NCBI RefSeq assembly: GCF_901709675.1
Contig: NC_051091.1
Location: 13,550,967-13,614,966 of the forward strand
Length of the DNA: 64,000 nucleotides
Reading direction: 5' to 3'
Source of the DNA: Syngnathus acus
Taxonomy: Eukaryota; Chordata; Actinopteri; Syngnathiformes; Syngnathidae
Shown here: positions 54,112 through 64,000 of the stretch, in pieces
Layout: each line of letters opens with the position of its first letter
Numbering within the stretch: the first letter of the stretch is position 1
Made by a program: the position numbers and the translations under genes
The notes under the pieces: model-generated
What the model was told of the DNA's origin: nothing
Database searches by the model: none
Seen by the model: the letters and a program-made list of their open reading frames with translations, nothing else

Positions 54112-55834
54112 AAGACTTAGACTTAGACTTAGACAGAACTTTATTGTCATTTTGTCAACACTAGGTGTGTACAAAACGAAATTTCGTTGCATACGGCTTT
54201 CAGCAATGTAGAGGTATTTCGGCTGGTTAAAAAGAAAAGTGACCTTCTCTATAAAAATATGAAATAAGATAATTATAAAGTACAAAGTGCAGCAGTGATA
54301 AAGTATGTGAACAGTGCAGGAGACAAAAGCAGTATTTACAAGTGTGCAGAGGAATGCTACGTTTGAATGTTCAACAGTCTGACGACAGCAGGGAAAAAAC
54401 TATTGCAGAACCTGGTGGACCTGCAGCGGATGCTGCGAAACCTCTTCCCAGAGGGCAGCAGGGAGAACAGTCCATGGTGGGGGTGTGATGGGTCACTGAT
54501 AATATTTCGGGCTCGGGACACGCAGCGCTGGGATGACAAGTCCTGAATGGAGGGAAGAGGAGCACCGATGATCCTCTCTGCTGTCCTCACCACTCTCCTC
54601 AGGTTCTTCCAATCGGAGGCGCTGCAACCTCCACACCACACCGAGAGACAGCTTGTCAGAATGCTCTCTATGGTGCTTCGGTAGAACGTCCTCATGATGG
54701 GTGGGGGCAGGTGGGCTCTCCTCATCCTCCGCAGGAAGTACAAGCGCTTCTGTGCCCTCTTGACCAGTGTTGTGGTGTTCACAGTCCAGGTGAGGTCGTC
54801 TGTGATGTGGACTCCCAGGAATTTAGTGCTGCTGACCACCTCCACAGCTGAGCTGTTGATGATCAGTGGAGCGTGGTGAGGCTGGTTCTTCCTGAAGTCG
54901 ACGATGATCTCCTTCGTCTTTCTCCACATTCAGGATCAGGCTATTTTCTCTGCACCAGCCCACCAACTGCTCCACCTCCTCTCTGTAGTCCAGGTCGTTG
55001 TTGTCCCTGATGAGGCCCACCACCGTTGTGTCGTCTGCAAACTTCACGATGTGATTGGTGGTGAACCTGGGGGCGCAGTCGTGTGTCATCAGGGTGAACA
55101 GCAGGGGGCTCAGGACGCAGCCCTGAGGGGAGCCTGTGCTGAGGGTGATGACATCTGAGGTGTTCTGTCCGACCCGGACTGACTGAGGTCTGTTGGTGAG
55201 GAAGTCTAGCAGCCAGTTCCGAAGGGGGGTGCTGAAGCCCAGGTGTTCCAGTTTTTCCACAGATGTTGTGGAATGATGGTGTTAAACGCTGAGCTGAAGT
55301 CCAGGAACAGCAACCGCACGTTGGTGTTCCTCTCCTCCAGGTGAGCCAGGCTCAGGTGAAGAACGGAGGAGATGGCATCCTCAGTGGAGCGGTTTCTGCC
55401 GGTAGGCAAACTGGAACGGATCGAATGTTGGGGGGAGTCTGGAGACGATGTGATCTTTGAGCAGCCTCTCGAAGCACTTCATCATGATGGGAGTCAGTGC
55501 CACAGGTCTGTAGTCATTCCATGAGGTGATTTGAGGTTTCTTCGGCACCGGAATGATGGAGGCAGCCTTGAAGCACACTGGCACTTTGGCTTGGTCCAGC
55601 GAGATGTTAAAAATGTCTGTGATGACACCAGCCAGCTGGCCTGCACATTCCTTGAACACCCGCCCAGGTATGTTGTCGGGGCCTGGGGCCTTACGTGGGT
55701 TGACTCTTCTCAGAGTCTTCCACACGTCGGCTGAGTCAAGGCAGAGGACCTCCTCTTCCTGGTGGGGAACAGTTTTAACTGCCGGAGTGCTGTTTAGTGC
55801 CTCAAAACGCCCAAAGAAGTTATTTAGACCATTT
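54112..55834 (-). mobile_element. CR1-like LINE, 5'-truncated, inserted in the hAT
   Basis: Right to left: LRRVNPRKAPGPDNIPGRVF (about 55710), FKAASIIPVPKKPQITSWND, a shift near 55400, [19 protein letters not shown] (about 55300), then 55260-54823 with [19 protein letters not shown] and [13 protein letters not shown]. The C-terminal part is 54929-54357 with [20 protein letters not shown] to LFSLLPSGKRFRS. At least three frameshifts are present. The 3' tail is a (TCTAAG)n repeat at about 54112-54135. Confidence 0.88.
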
Positions 55835-56078
55835 AGGAAGTCAGAAGAAGAAGAGGCTCCGACTTCTACGAAAAGGAAAGCTGTATTTAAAAAAAAAATT
55901 CCTGTGGTCCTACTTAAAATATGGATTTATCGCCACAGGTGACTCTGACGTGCCAAGCCCACTCTGCATAATATGTAGCGACAGGCTAGCTAACGAGGCA
56001 ATGAAGCCTTCAAAACTGCTTCGGCACATGGAGACCAAGCATCCTGCATTAAAAGACAAACTTTTGGAATTTTTTTGA
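55835..56078 (+). pseudogene. hAT BED zinc-finger segment
   Basis: After a frameshift near 55900 the frame reads YLKYGFIATGDSDVPSPLCI, ICSDRLANEAMKPSKLLRHM and ETKHPALKDKLLEFF, then stops. This is a complete BED finger (C-x2-C...H-x4-H spacing around CIIC, RHMETKH) close to ZBED5/FAM200-type proteins. It belongs to the hAT at 53865-56388. Confidence 0.82.
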
Positions 56079-56397
56079 AAGAAAAAAACGTGAACAACAG
56101 CACACTTTGGGTGTCATTTTCTCCGATTACGCCTAGATGGGACCGGCTCGTTTCTGAGAAACAAGCTCAGTGCTCCCACTAATTCAACGTAATGGTGAGT
56201 TTTATTTTTATGTGGTTTATATTTATTTTTATGCCAGTTGTATCATTCTATTTCATCGTTTTTATATATTTATTATAAATGTATTATTTATTTATATAAA
56301 TGTATTATTTATTTATATAAAGGCCGGTCCGCGAACATATTTCTGACACGTAACCGGTCCGTGGCGCAAAAAAGGTTGGCGACCGCTGGTTTAAACG

Positions 56398-56450
56398 GTC
56401 GTGTGTGTGTGTGTCTGTGTGTGCGTGTGCACGTGCGCGCCTGTGTGCGT
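56398..56450 (+). repeat. GT-rich microsatellite
   Basis: GTCGTGTGTGTGTGTGTCTG and related GT/GC alternation directly after the hAT. Confidence 0.8.
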
Positions 56451-56672
56451 AATGAGTTTTTTAGGCCTGGACTCGTAGAACGATCGGGTCAAGTCAATTT
56501 AAACAATGGGAATATTGTATCGCTCGCTAACCGAGTGCTAACAAAACCTCGGATGTAATACATTGTAGCATTCCCAGTCCTCTCCAGGGCAAGTTTGCAA
56601 ATTCCTTCAATTTTGCTGGAGTCGCTAACCAACTTGTCGTGTGTCCTCTTAGCGGATCGCCACGCTTCCATT

Positions 56673-59600
56673 ATGTCGGAGTCGCAGACCCAGAAGGAGG
56701 GCGGCGTGAGTGGGAGCCGGGCCTGCCCGGACTTTCTAGGACTCAGTCGGAAAGAGCTGGTCCTGGCTGAGGCCTTGCAGATGGAGTACGACGCCCTCTC
56801 CAGGCTCAAGCAGAACCAAAAGGCCCCCGCCGGGGAGCGGGCTCTGTCCGACTCCTCCCTAACCCTAACCCTCCCTGCCGTCTACATCCCGGATGGCCCC
56901 GAGCTGAACGAGCGCAGCACCCCCGACGCCGAGACCCTTCCCAGCGGCATCCAAACATTTCCTGACGATACCCCCCCCGCCGTGCCCCCGCGCAACCCCA
57001 TCCCACCATTGCCGCCGCGACGGGGCTCAGAGAATCCCTCGTTGCCGGGTAGAGCGCCTGACACGGGGCTGCGCAAAGTCCCTCCGGGCGAGCCGGACTG
57101 CGATGCCGTCGACGACCCACCTGGGAAGCCCGTGGCGCGGAACCACACCCTCCCCCCTCAAGTCCCGCCCAAGACCTACTTACCCACCGCCAAGAGCGAC
57201 AAGAACCGGCGCCGAGCGTCGGCGGAGCCGGTAAGATGCCCTGGGATTCCGCTCGGGTGGCGTGTCCGTCCTACGTTGAGCGCACAGGATGAATGAGCTC
57301 CCTTTTCCTGTGGCCTACTTTACGGGCACAAAACGCTTTTGACTGAGTCCAAAAACTGTGTAAGTTGAGCTTCCCGCTTAGCAACAATGTATCCTGGATG
57401 GAGGGAGTCGGGCCTGGCGCTGGCTGGGTCATATCTGGAGGAAGATTGCTTTCATCTTATTCCTTCCAGTGACATGAAGTGACTGGCTGGCAGACCTTCT
57501 TGCCTGTTGACTCTCTGAATGGCGAGCAAACCTCCAGTGGCCAAATACTGGATAGCAAAGTATTGACAAGATGTCCTTAGAACGCGACCCCCGTCCCGCC
57601 TGCCAGTGGTCATGTGACCCGCCTGCCTCGCTCTGTCTTAGGCACAAGCAGGGATGCACAAGTGTAGCATTGACAAGAGTAATAATAATAATAATAATAA
57701 TAATAAATTATATATATAACGCACTTTACATTCGGAGGAATGTGCAACATGGTAAGTAAAAACAAGAAAACAAAGCAAAGACAAGTATAAAACAACTGGA
57801 CGACAACCAGGATGTGAGAACAGGATTACGGAAATGCTAGGGTAAAGAGGTGAGTTATAAGTCCGGTTTTGAAAGAGTCAGTGGATTGGGGTACTCTTAG
57901 GTGGTCGGGGAGGAAGTTACACAGTGTGGGGGCTGCAGAAGGCCCGGTCGCCCATGGTGCGCAACTTGGTTCTCAGGACGTGGAGAAGGTGTGAGTTGGA
58001 TGAGCGGAGGCTTCGGGTGGCAGGTTTTGGGGCAAGGAGTTCTTTGAGGTATGGGGGAGCATGTCCGAGGATACACTGGTGAGTGAGGAGGGCGATCTTA
58101 TCAGTTCGGAATTTGATGGGTTAGGGTTAGGCCAGTGCAGAGAACGGAGGATGGGTGTGATGTGGTCGCTTTTCCGCACCCTCATCAGGATCCTAGCAGC
58201 GCTGTTTTGGATGTACTGTAGCCTCTGGAGGCTCTTGCTAGGGATCCCGATGAGGAGTGCGTTACAATAGTCTAGCCTGGAGGAGACAAAGGCGTGGACA
58301 AATTTCTCAGCATCCGTCAGGGTAAGTGTGGGGCAGAGTTTAGAAATATTCCTGCGGTGGAAGAAGGAGGTTTTGCAGATGTGTTTTATGTGTGACTCTA
58401 GGTTGAGTTGAGGGTCCAGTTTCACACCCAGGTTGGTGACAGTGGCTGAGAGGGGGATAGTGTGACCGGCGAATGAGATGCTTGTTATTGGGCAGGTATG
58501 GATCTGATAGGGAGTGCCAATTAACATGGCTTGAGTTTTGTCACTGTTGACTTGCAGGAAGCTGAGATTCATCCACGGCTTTATCTCCTCCAGACACAGG
58601 GAGAGGATGGATGAGGGAGATGGAGGAGGCTGGGTTGTGGAGGGCGGGGGGTCGAGTTTGACGTATAGCTGGGTGTCGTCCGCATAACAATGATATGAGA
58701 TGCCGGACTTCCTGATTATATTGCCGAGGGGTAGCATGTAGAGCAGGGGTCACCAACTCCGGTCCTCAAGGGCGCCAATCCAGCCTGTTTTAGGTGCAGC
58801 CCTGCAACAACACACCTGATTCAAATTATCAGCTCATCAGCAAGCTCTATTAAGGCTGATAGCGATCCTGATTATTTGAATCAGGTGTGTTGCAGGGGGG
58901 ATACATCTAAAACAGGCTGGATTGGCGCCCTTGAGGACCGGAGTTGGTGACTCCTGATGTAGAGAGTGAAGAGGGTAGGACCGAGTACAGATCCCTGGGG
59001 GACACCGGAGGTGACAGTGTGTGTGTGTCGGATTTTTTCCCTTCCAGGGAAACGTACTCGGTTCGGTTCGAGAGGTAGGACTGAAGCCAGGTTAGAGCAG
59101 TGCCAGAGAATCCAGTGGAGTGCGGTTGATTAAGGAGGATATTGTGGTGGACAGTGTCAAATGCAGCAGACAGATCCAACAGAATGAGGAGTGACGGGGA
59201 GCCTGTATCGGCAGCCATGAGAAGGTCGTTGGTGACCCTAACAAGGGCTGTTTCAGTGCTGTGGCCAGAGCGAAAACCGGATTGAAATTTCTCAGCGATG
59301 TTATTGTGGGTGAGATGAGTGTGAAATTGGGCAGCTACCACTTTTTCCAGAACCTTGGAGAGGAACGGGAGGTTTGATATCGGTCTGTAGTTGGCAAGGT
59401 TGTCCGGGTCAAGTGAGGATTTTTTTAGCAGGGGGGTAATGATGGCTGTCTTCAATGCAGGGGGTACAGAGCCAGACTGGAGTGACAGGTTGATGACATT
59501 GGTTAAGTGACTAATGGCTGAGGTTTGTTGTTTAATGAGGGCTGTGGGGAAAGGGTCCAGGGCACATGTGGAGGGTTTCATCTTTTTGATGATGTCCTCT

Positions 59601-62600
59601 ACCTCCGACTGCAAGATGGGGGAGAAGCAGCGGAGAGGCTGGACTGTCCCGGGTGACAGGAAGGGGGTGGAGGTGAAGTAGAGGGGCCAGAAGAGAAGAG
59701 GAGCTGGGAGCGGATGTTGTCAACCTTAGCGGTGAAGAAGGTCATGAAGTTATTGCACACTACCTCTGAGGAGTCTGTTGAAGTGGTGGGTTGGGGTTTG
59801 AGAAAGTGGTTGATGGTTGAAAAGAGCTGTTTTGAATTTCCAGGGGTATTGTTTATGATATTGGAGTAGAACTGGGCACGTGCAGTCCCAAGGGCTTTTG
59901 AGTAGGCCTTCTGATGTTCTTTGTAGGCCTGTTTGTGCACGGTCAGTCCTGAGGCTTTGAGACGACGCTCCAGGATGCATCCAGTTGACTTCATCAGACG
60001 CAGCTCACTGGTGTACCAGGGGGCTGAGCATGAAAAAGTGACTGTTTTGTTTTTTATGGGGGCGTGGATACCTAGAAGTTTGGCCAAAGAGTTATTGTAA
60101 TAGTCCACTGTAAAGGTTGCAGAGGAAGAGGAGAGAAGCTGGAGGTCCTGTGCTTTAGTGTCTTGGTTGATGTTTTTGAAATTTCTGAATGAGATTTGCC
60201 GCTTGGGTTTGGAGTGGGGGCATGGGAAAGGCAGTTCCATTTGAATAAGTTTGTGGTCAGACACACCGACCTCGTGAACTTGTAGGTTGCTTATGGCCGA
60301 TGAGGAGATGACAAGGTCAAGTGTATGCCCTTTGTCATGAGTGGGGACATTTACATGTTGAGTGAGGTGTAAGCAGTCAGGTTGCAGCAGGTCAGGTAGT
60401 AGGCCGTAGTAGGCAGCCGGCCGTAGTAGGCAGCCGGCTGATTGTGGTTTGTTGCGGTCCAGGCGACTGTGGGCCGACCGCGCCAGCCTCACAAACACCG
60501 TCCTCTCGTTCCTCGCCAGCTCCGCCCGACAGGGCCTCTCCGCTCAACTTACGGCCCGTTGCGGTCCTGGTAACTGCGGCCCGACTGCTTTAGCCTGCAC
60601 ACTAAAACTAGATGCTAAAAACTAAACTTTAATAATGACTAAAAAATAAAAAACACTAAAACTAAACTAATTCTGGTGGAGAAGCGGCGAACCATCAGCG
60701 CCAGCGTCCTCTCCCCAGACGTGCGTCGTCAATCAATCACAGGTTGACACCAGTACACAAGTTGCCTTCGCCACACGTCAAGATTGCGCCTGCCGGGAGC
60801 GGTGGCTGGCCTATCGAGTCGTGCTGCCCGCTAACTTGACGGTCTAACTTAATGGTCGACAGGTGGCGTCGGGCTTACGGACCAGCGGCTTCGGCTACCA
60901 ACTCTTTCAGGTGTTGGAGGAACGCGACGAGGAGGTGGCAGCGTTCTGCCACATGCTGGATGTGTGAGTAGGGTGGACTTTGCGCTAGGGGGGTGGGGCC
61001 TCGTTGGCACGGGGCTTTTCCTGCCTCAATTGAAGGCTCATCGGGTGATTGCCATCCATTGTTTACAATCCATTGTTCAAAGAATCGTTTGTTGCCAACC
61101 TTCGGTAAATGTGGTCGACTTTCCGGTGTCCCCCGGCAGTGCTGACCGAAGCGAATTTGCAGGCCAGAGGAGCCCAAATTTGGCGCCACGTGAAGAAGCA
61201 AGTCAGAAAAGAACATTTTGGCCACCCTGAAATTGTTAGCTAGGTGGCGGTGTAGCGTCAAGAGAATACGAGCAAGAAGGGTGCCTTCAACTCGTGGCGA
61301 TGCCTCGGAAAGTTGCCGTGCCATTTGTTTTTGTTTTCAGCTCGACAGCCGACAGTTGAGAACTGGCTCGTGTTTGCCCAGGCTGCGTTTGGCGTACCCG
61401 CACTGCAAGCGCTCCACCAACGCCGGCTTGGTCTGGTCTCCGCGGGCCGGCCCGGAAGAGACCCGCTGCGGCCCGTGTCCCGCCGTCAAGGTGACGGTCA
61501 TCAGCGCTCACTTTGAGGAGCCGCTCATCTTCACTTGTGATGGTTGGTCAGCCGCCGCAGCCTTCTCCAGGCGACCCGCGCTCACTTGTGTGCGTGTGCG
61601 CCAGGCTCCTCCACGGCGGACCTGATAATCTACCAGATGCTGTGCTACACTCACGAGGACCTGAACCACCTGGACGTGAACGACTACCTGCTGAAGGTGT
61701 GCGGATACGACGAGTACCTGCAAAAGTAAGTCCTTACGTTCTCACCAGGCAACAAAGCGGCGAGGTTGTTTGTTTGCGGAAACGCGTCGGCGCCGCTTCC
61801 GTGTGGGTTGCCCACTTCCTCTCGTGTGTCTTTGACGTGCTGCTTTTCCCTCAGTCCAATCTTCTCTTCCTCCAATGTGAGCATGTGTGTTTGTGTGCGT
61901 GCGCGCGTGTGGCAGCTGTCAGACTTTGGCAGGTTCCGAGTATGTGCAACAATGTTTGAAGTTGGACCGGGATGTTCGACTGGTCCTCACTCGGCGAGAT
62001 GGTATCGACACGGAGCTGGCACGCACGGTCCGTGCACACACGTGCGCATATTTGTAGTCGTCACGTCAGACCGACTAGCAGATGGGAACATTTCCGCCTA
62101 ATTGTCTGAAGCGGCGAATGGTGTGGTCCTAGGCCAAATTCACCCCCCCCCCACACACACACACACACAAATCGTGGCTGAAACTAACTCACAGACGTCT
62201 TCCAAGGCAGTGCAAAGATTGGCATATCAATATAGCAACGTGACCAGGAGCTCGCTTGAGCCCCGTGATGAAGCCAACAACAATAGAAAAAGGCCCCCTC
62301 TGCTTTGCGGAAAGACACAAAAGACTGAGCCCCGAAGTCGACAACCGTACCAGGTTCTTGTTTTTGGTCCAACCCGACAGAAGGACGATGACGAGCTGGC
62401 GTCCGCGTTGAACCACGGCATCCTGCTGCAGGAGCGACCCATCAAGCAGACGCTCACCAGGTGATGCGGCACCAGCGCTGGTGGTGGCTCGCTTGGATAC
62501 TTCAATGGCCACTTTTTCCTCCTCATACCTCAGAGAAAAAAAAAACAAAACTATTGCTGTAGCTCTGCATTTGGATGTTTTGCACACAGGGAGGCTCTGA

Positions 62601-64000
62601 CGGTGCTGCTGGACACCTTCCACAACGAGGCCGAATCCTTCACGCTGGCTGAGGTAAGGTGTCGAGCGCGGGCGACTGACCTTCGGGCGGTGAGCAGTTG
62701 ACCGACCCTCGGGCGGCGTGGGCCCCGGCAGGCGGAGCCGGCGCCGCCGCGCGTGGAGCGGCTGGTCCAGTCGGTGAAGGTGCTGTGCAGCTCGCTAGCG
62801 GGCGTGGAGACGCCGGAGGTGACGGTGGCGCTCGGACGGCTGCCTGCTCGTCCCTGTCGCCTGCAGCCCAAAGTCCTCAAGGTGCACTCGGGGTTTTGTG
62901 TCGTGCCGCAGCGCAAACGTGTTTAAGCCGACGCTGGCATTTCAACTTTGGCTTTTAAAACAATGTCAAACGGACCAGGCTTTAGATTTGGACTTTCGCA
63001 CTAAAATAGAATGGAATAGATAGAATAGAATAGACCAAAACCCAAATTTGAAACCTCTGACCTGACGTGAGAGCCCAAGTTGAAAGCTTAAAACAAGACT
63101 TCTGAACACGTGCTCTCTGACCGGCAGGATGCCTCGGCGCTGTGCGTCCAGGAGAACCGAGGTAAGTTCGCTTGTTCGCGTCCCTCCCACCGCTCGTCCT
63201 CACAATTTCCTGTCCGCTCCGCTTGCCGTCTCACAGAGAATCTGGTGGAGAGGCTGACAGCAGCCATCTTGGACCTGGTGGACCTGTACTGCGCCACTTT
63301 CAACGCTGACTTCCACACGGCGCCACACAACCGCCCCGGCGCCACGCCCGTCCAGGAGGCGGGACGCACAGCCACCGTGCTCTCCTTCAATGTCTACGCC
63401 GCGCACCGCCTGCCCGTCACCTGGGCTGCCAGGTGGCTTTCCCTTGGCTGCACGTGGATGCGGGGCACATCCCTGTCCACTTGGGTGCACGCTGACACTC
63501 TCACGCCAAGGCGCTTGGCACCTCCGGTATTCATGTGCGTGTTTGTTTGCGCGCGCAGTTACGAGAGCTACTTCCTGTCATGCGCGCTGAGTCACGGAGG
63601 GGTGGAGCTCTGCGCCCCCCAGCACACCAGCAAACAGTTGGTCAACAAATACCTCTTCCACCTGGTGGTGTGGGACCAGAGGTAGGCGCCAGTGTTTGCT
63701 GCCGCGCTCGTCGGCCGTCTTCTCATCCGCGCCTGTCAGCGCAGAGTGACCTTCCCGGTGCAGATCAGCCAGCTTCCCCGGGAGACACAGCTGACGGTGA
63801 CGCTGTATGCCAGCTCGCTGCCGCCCCCCGGCAGCTCAGAGGAGAAGGGCAGGCAGCGGCGTGGCGCCGAGGCCCTGGGCTGGGTAACCCTGCCACTCTT
63901 TGACTTTAGGCAGTAAGTGGCGTCCCCTTTGCCCCCCACCATTAGCGTCCCTGTTAGCGCACTCACGGCCGGTGGCATGTGTAGCGTGCTGATGTGCGGC
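56673..64000 (+). CDS. pik3c2b: Phosphatidylinositol-4-phosphate 3-kinase C2 domain-containing beta, N-terminal two-fifths
   Basis: Class II PI3-kinase C2-beta makes PI3P and PI(3,4)P2 at endosomal and plasma membranes. Coding exons: 56673-57230, 60863-60963, 61349-61542, 61605-61725, 61916-62027, 62381-62460, 62590-62653, 62732-62881, 63128-63161, 63237-63432, 63559-63681, 63745-63912; the rest lies beyond the edge. Phases agree and give about 634 residues. Exon 1 has the family block [20 protein letters not shown], proline motifs ([17 protein letters not shown]) and [18 protein letters not shown]. Exon 2 has [16 protein letters not shown]. The Ras-binding domain (about residues 265-365) includes [17 protein letters not shown] and [18 protein letters not shown]. 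Later blocks are [38 protein letters not shown] and, in the C2 domain, [12 protein letters not shown] and [12 protein letters not shown]. Exon 1 is shorter than in mammals, where the protein reaches the same point about 150 residues later. The exon 2/3 junction was chosen by donor strength. A TAG acceptor at 56652 implies an upstream noncoding exon. Confidence 0.95.
57677..60520 (-). mobile_element. L2-like LINE in PIK3C2B intron
   Basis: Right to left: 60498-59720 carries the end of the endonuclease ([35 protein letters not shown]) and linker. 59614-58970 has RT with [40 protein letters not shown] and [22 protein letters not shown] (58744-58956) interrupts. 58737-57973 has [34 protein letters not shown] and [20 protein letters not shown]. 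It ends with a (TAA)n tail at 57680-57709. The gene is on the opposite strand and the insertion is confined to the intron. Confidence 0.88.
58744..58956. mobile_element. Palindromic hAT-like MITE, 213 bp
   Basis: CAGGGGTCACCAACTCCGGT and its inverted match CAGGAGTCACCAACTCCGGT form long arms that extend through GCGCCAATCCAGCCTGTTTT. The duplication ATGTAGAG lies at 58736-58743 and 58957-58964. Nearly the whole element can fold into one hairpin. Confidence 0.88.

Larger units (their letters stand above)
53865..56388 (+). mobile_element. hAT transposon (BED-finger type) split by a LINE
   Basis: The ends CATTGGTCCCCAATCACCGG and CAGCGGTCGCCAACC (read inward) are imperfect inverted repeats, with the 8-bp duplication GTTTAAAC at 53857-53864 and 56389-56396. 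The transposase begins near 54062 (MFGKLLRKGKKAQ), is interrupted by the LINE at about 54112-55834, and resumes with SEEEEAPTSTKRKAVFKKKI and a BED finger. Coding stops at 56078 and only AT-rich DNA follows, so the catalytic core was deleted. Confidence 0.88.

Overview
This window is nuclear DNA from a ray-finned fish, most likely a percomorph teleost; I cannot name the species. The evidence is spliced vertebrate genes with GT-AG introns and a transposon set typical of teleosts: Rex3, CR1/Rex1-like and L2-like LINEs, Tc1 elements with DD34E transposases, many hAT elements with 8-bp target duplications, a pogo/Tigger relative, a PIF/Harbinger remnant and two tRNA-headed SINE families. There are no operons, CRISPR arrays or prokaryotic signals. 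I found no new multi-gene system; what is unusual is the depth and placement of the nested transposons.

Four host genes lie on the plus strand, and I rebuilt their exons by hand from reading phase, splice signals and remembered protein families. NICN1 (nicolin 1; 393-2397) has six exons and 220 residues. MKRN2 (makorin-2, a CCCH/RING E3 ligase; 19218-23042) has ten exons and 408 residues. A FAM107-family gene (fam107b-like; 38311-48583) has six exons and 222 residues, plus a candidate alternative first exon at 45418-45520. PIK3C2B (class II PI3-kinase C2-beta; from 56673) runs off the right edge; twelve coding exons with about 634 residues are visible, through the Ras-binding domain and into the C2 domain. 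I see no functional link among the four genes.

The rest is transposon-derived. 3-13 kb: Harbinger remnant, Tc1, a 0.9-kb tandem duplication, a MITE-derived 167-bp array, Rex3 and hAT fragments. 14.2-19.1 kb: a 5-kb nested hAT composite ending 94 bp before the MKRN2 start codon. 24-30 kb: a five-level nest (MITE, Rex3, hAT, Tigger-like, SINE). 30.5-32.4 kb: Tc1. 34.3-37.9 kb: a minisatellite rich in ETS-like motifs, then a Rex1-like LINE. 38.6-42.1 kb, inside a FAM107 intron: a hAT fragment, a CR1-like LINE and a 267-bp satellite. 49.6-51.2 kb: a nearly complete Tc1. 53.9-56.4 kb: a hAT with a LINE inside. 57.7-60.5 kb: an L2-like LINE in the first coding intron of PIK3C2B.

Boundaries of elements with target-site duplications were read directly and should be good to the base. 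Ends of LINE and SINE copies without duplications are approximate. Family names come from recognising motifs, not from a database search.
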